In this document: in pieces, positions 7,322-15,913 of the stretch
How positions within the stretch are numbered: the first letter of the stretch is position 1
Layout of the letters: each line of letters opens with the position of its first letter
From: JAPLDA01 sp043783155
GTDB lineage: Bacteria > Bacteroidota > Bacteroidia > AKYH767-A > 2013-40CM-41-45
Assembly: GCA_043783155.1 (NCBI GenBank)
Contig: JAYVZS010000119.1
Coordinates: 1 to 23,288 of the forward strand
DNA: 23,288 bases
Direction: 5' to 3'
Notes under the pieces: model-generated
Database searches by the model: none
Seen by the model: the letters and a program-made list of their open reading frames with translations, nothing else
Told to the model about the DNA's origin: nothing
Program-made: the position numbers and the translations under genes

Positions 7322-7354
7322 AATTTTAAAACAGATTAGAACAGAATAAATAAA

Positions 7355-8440
7355 ATGCGGCTGAGTGTAGGTGATAAAGTACGTTTTCTGAATGAAGCCA
7401 TTGAAGGCGAAGTGTCGAAAATTCTCAGCAACAATCGTGTTGAAATCACGACTGTGGAAGGATTCACGCAAACAGCAGCGGAGCAACATCTTGTAAAGGT
7501 TGAATTCACCATGGAAGACAAAGTGGTGGAGGATCCTGATCAGATTTCCAGAGAAGATGTTGTAAGCAAATCGACACGCGATGAAATTCCGAAGGCAAAG
7601 AAACCTTTTCGGCCGCCTATTGTTCCTTCTTTAAAAAATGATGAAACCATTTATGCCGCCATTGTTTTAAAGGAAGAACATTCGCCGCTTACCACCGATA
7701 TTGAATTGACACTCGTGAACAACTGTAGCTATTCAATTGTGTTTTCGTTGTCGAAGAAGAAAGCTGATATCCGTACCGGTGTCGCGGCCGGGCTGATGAA
7801 ATCGCGCACAGAACAATTTATCGGAACGTTTTCTCAGGATGAATTACATAAATTCGACGGCTTCATCATCGAAATGCTTTTCTTCGGTGATCAGGATTTT
7901 GTTCCGAGACCGGCAGTGGAAAAACACCTCATCATTTCTTCTTCTGATTTTCTCGAACCGGACTACTGGGAAGCGTTGAAAGGCACGGAAGACCAGGTAT
8001 TGATGATGCCGCTTTATGTGATCAACCAGGAGCGGGATGTGAATGTAAAAAAGTTACTTGAACGTTATCAGCAAAAAGACAATGAAGATAAAGCGCGCAC
8101 AGAAGTTTTTTCAAAGAACACAAAAGGGAAATTGCGACCGTCGAAATTTGTTTTGCTTTCCAAAGAAAAAGTGGTAGACCTTCACATTGAAGAACTCATA
8201 AAGGATTATTCCGAAATGAGTAATGCCCAGATTATTTCCTACCAGCTTAACTTTTTTCTTTTCGAGATGGATCAGGCAGTATTGAATAAGCTGAATAAGA
8301 TTGTGTTTATTCACGGAGTGGGTCAGGGCGTGTTGAAGAGCGCGATCAGGGAGCAATTGAAGAAGTATCCGAGTATTCGTTACCGCGAAGCTCCCACAGA
8401 AAAATTCGGATATGGTGCAACGGAAGTTGAATTTCTTTAA
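7355..8440 (+). CDS. DUF2027 domain-containing protein with C-terminal Smr domain
   Basis: A 361-residue protein of a type common in Bacteroidota. The N-terminus (1-50, VGDKVRFLNEAIEGEVSKI) is a small beta-barrel of the kind found in MutS2-associated KOW/SH3-like modules. A beta-rich DUF2027 core spans about 95-215. A charged linker (225-260) leads to the Smr domain (about 270-361). Smr hallmarks are present: DLHIEEL (275-281), a long central helix, and IHGVGQGVLKSAIREQL (319-335), the loop linked to nucleic-acid nicking or ribosome-linked mRNA cleavage in Smr proteins. The final strand GYGATEVEF is the usual Smr end (cf. 'GxGxTxVxL'). The role in DNA repair or ribosome rescue is inferred from the domain only. 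The next gene, a metal transporter, begins 11 bases after its stop, so the two are very likely co-transcribed. Confidence 0.85.
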   Translation: MRLSVGDKVRFLNEAIEGEVSKILSNNRVEITTVEGFTQTAAEQHLVKVEFTMEDKVVEDPDQISREDVVSKSTRDEIPKAKKPFRPPIVPSLKNDETIYAAIVLKEEHSPLTTDIELTLVNNCSYSIVFSLSKKKADIRTGVAAGLMKSRTEQFIGTFSQDELHKFDGFIIEMLFFGDQDFVPRPAVEKHLIISSSDFLEPDYWEALKGTEDQVLMMPLYVINQERDVNVKKLLERYQQKDNEDKARTEVFSKNTKGKLRPSKFVLLSKEKVVDLHIEELIKDYSEMSNAQIISYQLNFFLFEMDQAVLNKLNKIVFIHGVGQGVLKSAIREQLKKYPSIRYREAPTEKFGYGATEVEFL

Positions 8441-8451
8441 TTACCTGCATC

Positions 8452-9453
8452 ATGACATTTGAAAATCTCAGAGAGGAAGCGAGTTACAAAATCAGGACGA
8501 TGAGATGGGTGCTCGTTGCAGGCGCTTTGCTTACACTGGCAAAATTTCTTGCCTGGTACGTCACACATTCGAATGCGGTTTTAACAGATGCATTGGAATC
8601 AATTATCAATGTAGTGGCGGCTGCTTTCGGTTTGTTCTCGTTGATTTATTCCGCGCGACCTAAAGATGAAAACCATCCGTATGGACATGGGAAGATTGAA
8701 TTTCTTGCAGTGGGTTTTGAAGGCGGACTGATATTTTTTGCCGGCGGAGCTGTCATTGTAAAAGCTGTTTTGGCTCTCATTCATCCACATGAAATCGATC
8801 AGTTAATAGTTGGAATCAGCATTACTGCTTCTACCGGAGTGATCAACTTATTGATCGGAAAATTTCTTGTGAAGAAGGGAGATCAGATGCGCTCCCAGAC
8901 ATTGGTTGCTGACGGACAGCATTTGCTTGCTGATACCTGGTCTTCCGCCGGTCTTCTCGCCGGATTGATAATCATTTATTTTACCGGCCTGTATTGGATT
9001 GACAGTGTGCTGGCCATTCTGCTTGGCGGGTATATCATTGTGGTCGGTGTAAAACTTATTCGAAACGCGTTGGCGGGTTTAATGGATGAAACTGATTTTA
9101 CCATTGTGGATGAAATTGTCTCCGTCCTGAATAAAGAACGAAAACAAAAATGGATTGACATTCATAACCTGCGTGTGGTGAAGTACGGTTCCATGCTTCA
9201 TGTGGATGCTCATTTAACATTGCCCTGGTATGATGATCTTCGAACAACACACACCGATGTAAAAGGACTGGAAGATATCATCAACCTTCATTTCAAAAAC
9301 CGTGTTGAATTTTTTATTCATACAGATCCCTGCCTGCCTTCATCCTGCACGGTGTGTATGATTCGCGATTGTAAAGTGAGACAGGTTTCTTTTGAGAAAC
9401 GAATTGAATGGACATCAGAAAATTTACTGATTAATAAAAAGCATTCGGTGTAA
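8452..9453 (+). CDS. Cation diffusion facilitator transporter with Cys-rich C-terminal tail
   Basis: Inner-membrane divalent-metal/proton antiporter of the CDF family, 333 residues. Membrane helices are at about 17-37, 44-68, 86-108, 119-140, 156-178 and 182-202, giving the standard six. Transport-site residues: D46 in the helix 2 motif VLTDALES, and H157 and D161 in helix 5 (DGQHLLADTWSS), matching YiiP D45, H153 and D157. The position equal to YiiP D49 is S50, with E49 beside it, so the site is not a classic Zn site. The HPYGHGK loop (75-81) is conserved. The cytoplasmic ferredoxin-like domain covers about 207-292. The tail carries C293, C299, C302 and C307 (DPCLPSSCTVCMIRDC), which the shorter CDFs lack. 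Substrate unknown (Zn, Fe, Mn or Co). The gene follows the DUF2027-Smr gene closely. Confidence 0.92.
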   Translation: MTFENLREEASYKIRTMRWVLVAGALLTLAKFLAWYVTHSNAVLTDALESIINVVAAAFGLFSLIYSARPKDENHPYGHGKIEFLAVGFEGGLIFFAGGAVIVKAVLALIHPHEIDQLIVGISITASTGVINLLIGKFLVKKGDQMRSQTLVADGQHLLADTWSSAGLLAGLIIIYFTGLYWIDSVLAILLGGYIIVVGVKLIRNALAGLMDETDFTIVDEIVSVLNKERKQKWIDIHNLRVVKYGSMLHVDAHLTLPWYDDLRTTHTDVKGLEDIINLHFKNRVEFFIHTDPCLPSSCTVCMIRDCKVRQVSFEKRIEWTSENLLINKKHSV

Positions 9454-9505
9454 ATCGTGTTGGAGTGTGTGCATTACCGAAAACAAAATTAGATTTCGAT
9501 TTTTA

Positions 9506-10987
9506 TCAATAAACGCGTGCAAGTAAAACCATATTCGATTCAGGATATTCTTTCATTATTTTATAAGGGAATTGCCGAAGGTTTTGTAACTTATTTTTCT
9601 CCACAAAAAAGTAGTCGTAAACGGGCAGGCAAGACTCTTCTATAAACTTTTGATCAAGCCAGTCTATCTGATAAAGATTTTTATAAAAACTGATATCGGT
9701 CACAAATTGCATTGGCAAGCAAACTGTAATTGATTTTTGTTCAGGTGAAACCTCCCGTTTTTGCTTTATTAAATATTTCAACATGTCTTTTGTATCCGCC
9801 TCTCCTTTCCACTGAATTACAAAGTGCAGATTGGCATTGACAATAAAATTCAGGCAAAAAAATAAAATGATACCAGTAAATATTTTTTCTGATTTGACAG
9901 GCAGCGCTTTAAAGAGAAAGATCATCAATATAATGAAGAGCGGGAAGTAGAAAAGCGCCGTTCGCTCTTTCGGGAAGAGGATCCCCATCCACTTATTCTG
10001 AAGATAATTAGCGACAAAACACAAAAAGATTGTGAGTGTGATAAAAATAAGATATGAATTTTTGAAATCATTTTTATCCTTTCTTAGTTTTAAAAAAATG
10101 AAAATTATAGTAGTTGCCAGGACAGCTATAACGCCTATCTGCATTCCATTTCTAAGTTTACTCATAAACACATGATTATACATAGTTTCGTTGATAAGAG
10201 AAAAGACGGTGTCTTTCCAAAAACCATCTGCGCCACCATAGAACAAAGCATGAGCCTCCTTTAAATTCATTATAAGGGGAATGATTAAAAAGAGAACGGA
10301 GAGCGGTAATAAAAGTAAAAGGGATTCGCTAATTGGTTTGAATAATCCATTCTTCTTATTGATTCGTGCATCCTTCACCATTCTAAGAATGTAAATTGAG
10401 AGAAACAGAGTGGTGATTATTAAAAAGTAGTTGAGTATGGATAAGTTAGTAAGTAGCGCAGTGGCTGCGAATAATACCGAATAGAGAGCGCAAATAAAAA
10501 GTTTTTTACCTTCTATAAACTCATAAGCAAAATAAAGACTTCCCATCAGGAGTCCCATTGAAATGCCGTAACCTCTTGCCAATGAAAAAAAATCTAAAAG
10601 AAATGGATTCGTATTTAAAATAATAAAAGATCCTATGATGAAAAAATTTGATGACAGTTTGTTAACTAACCTGGCAGAGAAAACAAGGAATAATAAATGC
10701 CCGAGAAGGTTGGGGATTCGTAAAGTGAATTCGGAAATACCCAAAAGTTTCGAACTCAATTCCATTAACCAGGTATTGAGTAAATGATTGTTGGCGGAGA
10801 GATGATCGTATTGTGAAAAAAAGCTAAAACCATTCCGAACGAATTCCATATAAGAATAGCTCTCATCCCATGTAAAGGAAAGCAGACATGCTCTTGTTGA
10901 AGTATAAGTAAGGAGTAACAGGCCTGAAATAAATAAAGCCAGGTTAATTGTTTTCTTGTTATTTTCTTTTGTCAGGTAAATCAACAA
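9506..10987 (-). CDS. Integral-membrane GT-C glycosyltransferase (GT39/ArnT-like)
   Basis: A 493-residue polytopic membrane protein with about 11-12 hydrophobic helices and a C-terminal soluble part from about residue 395. After the first helix comes FTWDESYSY with D41-E42, the acidic pair in the first periplasmic loop that marks GT-C enzymes using polyprenyl-phosphate sugars. The next motif, SANNHLLNTW (64-73), replaces the HxPPLYxW of classic ArnT/PMT proteins. LGISEFTLRIPNLLGHLLF (82-100) is the usual 'G..E..lRlPs.l' segment. The start is a TTG; no ATG lies upstream in frame, and the first internal ATG would remove helix 1 and the DE motif. It begins 23 bases after the stop of the preceding GT39-like gene, so the two form an operon. 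Acceptor and sugar are unknown. Confidence 0.78.
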   Translation of the reverse strand: MLIYLTKENNKKTINLALFISGLLLLTYTSTRACLLSFTWDESYSYMEFVRNGFSFFSQYDHLSANNHLLNTWLMELSSKLLGISEFTLRIPNLLGHLLFLVFSARLVNKLSSNFFIIGSFIILNTNPFLLDFFSLARGYGISMGLLMGSLYFAYEFIEGKKLFICALYSVLFAATALLTNLSILNYFLIITTLFLSIYILRMVKDARINKKNGLFKPISESLLLLLPLSVLFLIIPLIMNLKEAHALFYGGADGFWKDTVFSLINETMYNHVFMSKLRNGMQIGVIAVLATTIIFIFLKLRKDKNDFKNSYLIFITLTIFLCFVANYLQNKWMGILFPKERTALFYFPLFIILMIFLFKALPVKSEKIFTGIILFFCLNFIVNANLHFVIQWKGEADTKDMLKYLIKQKREVSPEQKSITVCLPMQFVTDISFYKNLYQIDWLDQKFIEESCLPVYDYFFVEKNKLQNLRQFPYKIMKEYPESNMVLLARVY

Positions 10988-11010
10988 ATGAGAATTTTAT
11001 TTAAAGTAAA

Positions 11011-12561
11011 TTAGTATTTCAATATCAGCGCATCACTTCGCCTGATATAGGAAGGCAAACTATCAGCATTCATAACAGCAATTTTATACCCTTCGTTCCG
11101 AAGATTGAGAAGCTGATCTTCTCCTGGTAAAAAATCGTATGCAATATGGCCGGTAAAAAACATGATTGGGATGTTTAGAAACTTATCGCAATTAAAAATT
11201 ACATAGGAAGAATCGGGTATTTCAGCGGCGAGTTTCTGTATTTTATTTTGTTGTCTCAATGATAGCTCACGATTAAAATTATCGAGTGGTTTCTTCATGG
11301 TATGATTATTTTCAATACGGCTCGTGTTTAGAAACAAGAGGGATATAAGAACTAAAAGAAAATTAGAAAGCAGCGCGTAACTGTTTTTCATTTCTTTCAA
11401 CAGCTGTTTTAATTTCTCTAAGATAATGTCTGCCAGTGATCCGATTGAGAGGAACACCAATGGAGAGACAATGGCACTGTAGGAAATCATTTTGGTAGAT
11501 GCCAATGAAAACCATGCATAGATGATGAGAATTGCGCTGATAAAAAATATCCTATAAGCTTTTTCTTTTACTCTTAAACAATAAGTTGCGGAAGCAGTAA
11601 TCAGGATGATCGGGATCAAGCTGCCTCTCCCGTATATCGTTCTCACAGCATCAAAATGATACCACCACTCACCGGTATGACCTTCCAGGGATGAATAAAT
11701 GTGTTGGGTGTATTGTGAAAATTCATAGTGGCTTTCATGAGGAAAAGTATTCAGAATATAAATTTGCCAGGGTAAGAAAACAAGAGCAGCGAATAGAAAA
11801 CTTACAGCTACTGCAAGATAGTTGCGAAAATTATTTCTCCTGGCATGGTCGGAAAGAATTACGATGAACCACGGTGCAAAGACAACCAAGCCGGTCAGCC
11901 ATTTTACGAGCACTGCTGCTCCCGAAAAGATTCCGATCAAAACCAAATATTTTTTATTTTCCGAACGCAGGTATTCCACGAAAGCCCAGAAACTTCCGGT
12001 GATGTAAAAGATAAAAGCGACATCGTTGTGATCAGTGGAAAAACGACCTGCAACAAGTTCCAGCGGGAAATAAGCAACTGCAAAAAATAAGGCACCATAG
12101 AAACCGGTGTTTGAGCTGACAGTTATTTTACCGATCCTATAAATAAAAATTGGAATAATAGCGTGAAGCAAAGCACTTGCAAAACGCAACCCTAAAATAT
12201 TGATACCAAATAATTTCATCGACAAAGCCATTTGCCAGAGAAACAAAGGTTGTTTATGAAGCCACACATGATTAAGTGTCCAATTACGAAAGTTGTAGTC
12301 AATCACTGGATTCATATACAGCATTGGCTTGAATGGATGCTGCATCATATTTTTTGCAACCAATGCGTGAAATTGCTCATCCCATAAAACCAGGAACGGA
12401 TCAAGCAGTGCGATAAAAATTCCCAGGAATAAAGTACCGGAGAAAAGTAAAAGGATGCTGATCTTTTCGTTCCGGTATTGATTGAAGAGTATCGCTCCCG
12501 AAAGCAATACTACTGCAGGAATAAGAGGACGTAGTTGTTCAGTGGAAAAATAGGAAAGCAT
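11011..12561 (-). CDS. Integral-membrane GT-C glycosyltransferase (GT39/ArnT-like, PMT_2)
   Basis: A 516-residue polytopic membrane protein, close to the normal ArnT/PMT size. The first periplasmic loop has VLWDEQFHALVAKNM with D61-E62, the acidic pair expected for transfer of a sugar from a polyprenyl-phosphate donor. HKQPLFLWQMALSMKLFG (102-119) is the conserved 'HkPPLyfWl.als..lfG' motif, followed by LGLRFASALLHAI ('RlpsalfgvltvlltY'). About 11 helices follow and a short soluble C-terminus begins near residue 415. It most likely adds a sugar on the outer side of the inner membrane to lipid or protein; substrate unknown. Start is ATG. It is followed after 23 bases by a second, diverged GT39-like gene on the same strand, which suggests a working pair. 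A weak -7-like sequence (TAAGTTCG on the minus strand, 12581-12588) lies just upstream. Confidence 0.85.
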   Translation of the reverse strand: MLSYFSTEQLRPLIPAVVLLSGAILFNQYRNEKISILLLFSGTLFLGIFIALLDPFLVLWDEQFHALVAKNMMQHPFKPMLYMNPVIDYNFRNWTLNHVWLHKQPLFLWQMALSMKLFGINILGLRFASALLHAIIPIFIYRIGKITVSSNTGFYGALFFAVAYFPLELVAGRFSTDHNDVAFIFYITGSFWAFVEYLRSENKKYLVLIGIFSGAAVLVKWLTGLVVFAPWFIVILSDHARRNNFRNYLAVAVSFLFAALVFLPWQIYILNTFPHESHYEFSQYTQHIYSSLEGHTGEWWYHFDAVRTIYGRGSLIPIILITASATYCLRVKEKAYRIFFISAILIIYAWFSLASTKMISYSAIVSPLVFLSIGSLADIILEKLKQLLKEMKNSYALLSNFLLVLISLLFLNTSRIENNHTMKKPLDNFNRELSLRQQNKIQKLAAEIPDSSYVIFNCDKFLNIPIMFFTGHIAYDFLPGEDQLLNLRNEGYKIAVMNADSLPSYIRRSDALILKY

Positions 12562-12640
12562 AAGCTGTCGAATAGCAGAGCGAACTTAGCTAAAAATCTG
12601 AGTATACTAAGAAGCTGTCTTTTCATTGTGAGAATCGGTG

Positions 12641-13252
12641 TTACCTGATTTCAACAGTTAGCAACTTTTTAGTCTCCAGAAAAGCTTCTAATGTATCTCC
12701 CGCTTTCACCTGTCCGACACCTTTGGGTGTTCCTGTAAAAATCAAATCGCCTTTTTTTAATGTAATGAATTTCGAAACGTAGGAAATAACTTGAGCGAAA
12801 GAAAAGATCATCAGTTCATTCGTTCCTTGCTGAACGGTTTTGCCATTGATGTCGAGATGAAAATTAATTTTATTCTGATCCGGCAATTCAGAAAGAGAAA
12901 TAAATTCACCGACAGGAGCAGAGTGATCAAATGCTTTCGCAGGTTCCCATGGCAATCCTTTTTCTTTTTGTTTCTGCTGAATGTCGCGCGCGGTAAAATC
13001 AATTCCGACTGTGATCGCATCGTAATATTTGTTCGCGAATTCTTCGGCAATGTGTTTCCCTTCTTTGCAGACTTTCAACACCAGTTCCACTTCATGATGA
13101 ATGTCGCTTGAGAAATCCGGAATATAAAACGCACGTTGCTTCGGAAGCAAAGCGGTATCGGGCTTCAGAAAAAAAACAGGTTCGGTTGGAACTTCATTCT
13201 TCAGTTCCTGCGCATGTTCAACGTAGTTGCGGCCGATGCAGATAAATTTCAT
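12641..13252 (-). CDS. Fumarylacetoacetate hydrolase (FAH) family protein, FAHD1-like
   Basis: A 203-residue single-domain FAH enzyme; relatives act as acylpyruvate hydrolases or oxaloacetate decarboxylases in the cytosol. The metal-binding acidic residues are E54 and E56 in IHHEVELVL and D85 in VGIDFTARD. The catalytic-lid region shows H52/H53, and K106 in the WEPAKAFDHSAP segment is conserved in the family. The TGTPKGVG loop (173-180) is the standard FAH signature. The N-terminus KFICIGRNYVEHAQEL matches the short FAHD1-type proteins, so the ATG start is secure. It is the fifth gene in the minus-strand block, 80 bases before the GT39-like gene and 134 bases after the exonuclease gene; no functional link to either is obvious. 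Exact substrate cannot be told from sequence. Confidence 0.92.
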   Translation of the reverse strand: MKFICIGRNYVEHAQELKNEVPTEPVFFLKPDTALLPKQRAFYIPDFSSDIHHEVELVLKVCKEGKHIAEEFANKYYDAITVGIDFTARDIQQKQKEKGLPWEPAKAFDHSAPVGEFISLSELPDQNKINFHLDINGKTVQQGTNELMIFSFAQVISYVSKFITLKKGDLIFTGTPKGVGQVKAGDTLEAFLETKKLLTVEIR

Positions 13253-13261
13253 GTGTTAAAA

Positions 13262-13318
13262 ATTGGATGTTGGAAGTTGGACACTGGAAACTGGGAGTTA
13301 GAAAGTGGAAGTGGAATT
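13262..13318. repeat. Degenerate TTGGAAGTTGGA-type simple repeat
   Basis: Units such as TTGGATGTTGGAAGTTGGA, CACTGGAAACTGGG and AGTTAGAAAGTGGAAGTGG lie in tandem just upstream of the FAH gene. This simple-repeat class is often seen in Bacteroidota spacers; it resembles the reverse complement of 5949-6005. Confidence 0.55.
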
Positions 13319-13386
13319 TAGAATTCTGAGGAATGATAGTAGAATGCGATTTCCATTTTCTAACGCTCAACATCTAACCTGCGGTA

Positions 13387-14160
13387 TCAAACTTTATTAA
13401 AATTCTTCAACCGAATCTGTGTAATTACATTTTTCGTGTTCGTAGCGAAATCTCCTTTCATCATCCAGTCGTAATAAGATGTATCGGTGCGGAAAATTTC
13501 AGAAACGAGTTTTCCTTTATACTTACCGAAGTTAAAAGTCTCTTCGCCTTTTTCGTTGAAGACAATTCTTCCGGCAAGATCAACATTTTTGGTAATAGAA
13601 CTGAACTGAGAAAGAAAGTCAACATCGTTCTGCAGTTCCTCATATTTTTCAAGTTGAGCAACCAGCACTTCGTATGTAGCAAGCGTATCTGCTTCCGCGC
13701 TGTGAGCGTTTTCAAGACTCTTATCACAATAAAATTTGTAAGCGGCAGAAAGCGTTCGCTGTTCCATCTTATGAAAAATATTCTGCACATCAATCAGTTT
13801 ACGCTGCAACAAATCAAGATGAATATCCACGCGGGTGAATTCTTCAATAAGTAGCGGAATATCAAACTTGTTTGAGTTGTAACCGGCTAAATCGCAACCA
13901 CCGATAAATGCATTTATCTCTCGCGCCACATCACTGAACTTCGGTGAGCCTTTTACATCTTCATCAGAAATGTGATGAATTTTTGTGACTTCCGGTGGAA
14001 TAGGAATAGTCGGATTAATGCGCATTGTTTTCGCTTCGCGGTTTCCGTTCGGATGTATTTTCAAAAGAGAAATTTCTACAATTCTGTCGGCGCCAACATT
14101 CACTCCTGTTGTTTCAAGATCAAGGAATACGATAGGGCGGGAGAGTTTTAGCTGGGACAT
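13387..14160 (-). CDS. DnaQ-like 3'-5' exonuclease with ExoX-type C-terminal domain
   Basis: A 257-residue DEDDh exonuclease resembling the epsilon subunit of DNA polymerase III. Exo I motif: VFLDLETTG with D14 and E16. Exo II: LAGYNSNKFDIPLL with D100. Exo III: NAHSAEADTLATY with H153 and D158. All four metal ligands and the general base H153 are present, so it should be active. The C-terminal part (about 198-257, TFNFGKYKGKLVSEIFRTDTSYYDWMM) is the small domain seen in ExoX-like and DUF3820-type proteins ('f.fGKykGk...ei...dp.Yl.Wl'), probably binding DNA. So it is likely a repair or proofreading-type exonuclease rather than the replicative epsilon itself. The ATG start gives the expected strand 1 directly. 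It lies 90 bases from the TPR/PD40 gene. Confidence 0.9.
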   Translation of the reverse strand: MSQLKLSRPIVFLDLETTGVNVGADRIVEISLLKIHPNGNREAKTMRINPTIPIPPEVTKIHHISDEDVKGSPKFSDVAREINAFIGGCDLAGYNSNKFDIPLLIEEFTRVDIHLDLLQRKLIDVQNIFHKMEQRTLSAAYKFYCDKSLENAHSAEADTLATYEVLVAQLEKYEELQNDVDFLSQFSSITKNVDLAGRIVFNEKGEETFNFGKYKGKLVSEIFRTDTSYYDWMMKGDFATNTKNVITQIRLKNFNKV

Positions 14161-14250
14161 AGGAAAAGTGTTAGTGAGTTGGAGAATGGGTGAGCAGGTG
14201 AATTAAAGAAAATGCAAAAGTGTTGAAGTATTTAAGTGTTTATGGAAAAT

Positions 14251-15870
14251 TTACTTTCCTGTTTTGACGATTATTTTTTTGACGATATTTTTCAACGGGT
14301 ATTCGTTTGAGATTGTTATGTTCTCAGAATAGGGTTGGAAATTATAGCCCTCGATTTTAAGTGTGTATTCACCGGGTTTAGCGGCAAACACAAATTCGTT
14401 ACCGGGCGAAAATGGTTTGTAAGTCATCGCAACGGCATCGCCGGCTCTGATTGTAAGTGTTGCTTTTGTAATTTCAATTTTTGCATTTGTCTCCGATGCA
14501 ACGATCCCTGAAATGAATGCAAGAAAAGGGTGATCCGTTGTGTCGTTGTAAGTAACCTGGTAAATATCTTTATCACCGAATCCTTCGGGACGAATTGCAG
14601 CAATATATGCATGTCGCTGATCGCCGGTCATTGAAAAGAAAAGATTGTCATCGGCTGTGTTCAAAGGGTAACCGATGTTCACGGGTTCATTCCAGTTTCC
14701 GGTTGCATCGTTATAGGTAGAACGAAATATATCATAACCTCCCATGCTATTATGACCTTTGGAACTGAAGTATAGTGTTTTTCCATCCATCGAAATATAA
14801 GGTGCGTCTTCATCGTACTTTGTATTGATGGTGGGGCCGAGATTTACTGCAGGCCCCCATTCGTTGTTATCTTTTCGCTTCGACATATAAAGATCACTTC
14901 CTCCTTTTGTATCTTTTCGTTCGCTTGCGAAATATATAGTTGAGCCGTCTAACGTCATGCTTGCCGCTGTTTCAAATTCTTTTGTATTTATGGGCGGACC
15001 AAGCAGGATGGCCTTCTGCCAGTTTTTACCTTTCAGCGCGGCAACTGCCACATCACTTGATGCCTCTATGTTATCGAAAAAAATCAGCGCCATAGCTCCG
15101 TCTGCGGAGAGCCCGACAGATTCTTCATCCCATTCAGTATTGATGGCTGCACCGGCGCTTTTCGCTTTCATCCAGGCAGTATCTTTCCACATGGAGAAAT
15201 AGACATCTGCTGAAAAGATCCCGAGATCTTCAATGAAGCCTCCGAGATTGCCCTTTCGCCGGGACGTGAAAAGCAATGTTTTTCCATCCGCAGAAATAAA
15301 CGGATTGTAATCTTCATAAGTTGTGTTAATCGCTTTCCCTGCATTTGCAAATGTAACATTCAACGGGTGCGCAGTAAGTTCTTTTGCATTGTTGCACATT
15401 TCAATTTGCCGGTCAGCGTCAGGAAGATCTTTCAGCTGCTTTGAATGTGAAGTCGTTTTGTATTCGTTGAAAAATTTGATCGCGTCATCCCATCGTTCCG
15501 CATACATGCAGGCGAGGCCGAAAAAGTAAGCGGCTTCTTTGTGCGTAGTTTTTACAGTCGGCGACGCTTCAAAATACTCAATCGCTTTTGCCTTGTTTAC
15601 ATTGGTAAAAAGATAACAGTAGCCAAGGCGATAATTAAATTCAGGATTCTTTGGATCAACTTTTACAAGCTCTTCGTACCCTTTCAAGGCGGTGTTGTAG
15701 TTTTCAGTATTGAATAAGGTCGCGGCATCTTTCTTCACTAATTTGGCTTCATCAGTGGTCATCGTATGCGTTTTTGTTTTTTGCGCATGAACGATGCCGG
15801 AGAACGCAAGCAAAAAAATGGTGGCTCTGATTTTTTTCCGAAGGGATAAGAAGAGAAGTTGTGTTTTCAA
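14251..15870 (-). CDS. Exported TPR and PD40 beta-propeller protein, PorE-like but without an OmpA domain
   Basis: A 539-residue exported protein. An N-terminal signal peptide (1-30, ending IVHAQ) is followed by TPR helices (about 42-150) and a PD40/WD40-like propeller (about 175-445). The propeller has repeated units of the form 'DGKTLLFTSRR', 'DGSTIYFASERKDTKGGSDLYMSKR' and 'DGKTLYFSSKGHNSMGGYDIFRS'. The end (about 450-539) is a carboxypeptidase-regulatory or PEGA-like beta-sandwich (AKPGEYTLKIEGYNFQPYSENI). Bacteroidota proteins with the order TPR-PD40-CRD-OmpA, such as PorE of the type IX secretion system, anchor to peptidoglycan; here the OmpA domain is absent and the gene ends right after the sandwich. 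A scaffold or assembly role in the periplasm or outer membrane is inferred. Start is TTG at 15870; the only nearby ATG (15902) is in another frame. It follows the E2 gene by 43 bases. Confidence 0.8.
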   Translation of the reverse strand: MKTQLLFLSLRKKIRATIFLLAFSGIVHAQKTKTHTMTTDEAKLVKKDAATLFNTENYNTALKGYEELVKVDPKNPEFNYRLGYCYLFTNVNKAKAIEYFEASPTVKTTHKEAAYFFGLACMYAERWDDAIKFFNEYKTTSHSKQLKDLPDADRQIEMCNNAKELTAHPLNVTFANAGKAINTTYEDYNPFISADGKTLLFTSRRKGNLGGFIEDLGIFSADVYFSMWKDTAWMKAKSAGAAINTEWDEESVGLSADGAMALIFFDNIEASSDVAVAALKGKNWQKAILLGPPINTKEFETAASMTLDGSTIYFASERKDTKGGSDLYMSKRKDNNEWGPAVNLGPTINTKYDEDAPYISMDGKTLYFSSKGHNSMGGYDIFRSTYNDATGNWNEPVNIGYPLNTADDNLFFSMTGDQRHAYIAAIRPEGFGDKDIYQVTYNDTTDHPFLAFISGIVASETNAKIEITKATLTIRAGDAVAMTYKPFSPGNEFVFAAKPGEYTLKIEGYNFQPYSENITISNEYPLKNIVKKIIVKTGK

Positions 15871-15913
15871 TTTAATGCTGTGTTATGAGAGGGGAAAAAC
15901 ATGAATTTATTGT

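Noticed and set aside
7300..7325. TAGCTCAGTGGTA resembles a tRNA D-arm.
   Set aside because: It is the right arm of the 7249-7321 palindrome, and no anticodon arm or GTTCGAATCC-like T-arm follows.
13136..13321. Plus-strand 61-codon frame ending in WKLDTGNWELESGSGI.
   Set aside because: The last part is a translation of the simple repeat at 13262-13318 and the rest is opposite the FAH gene.
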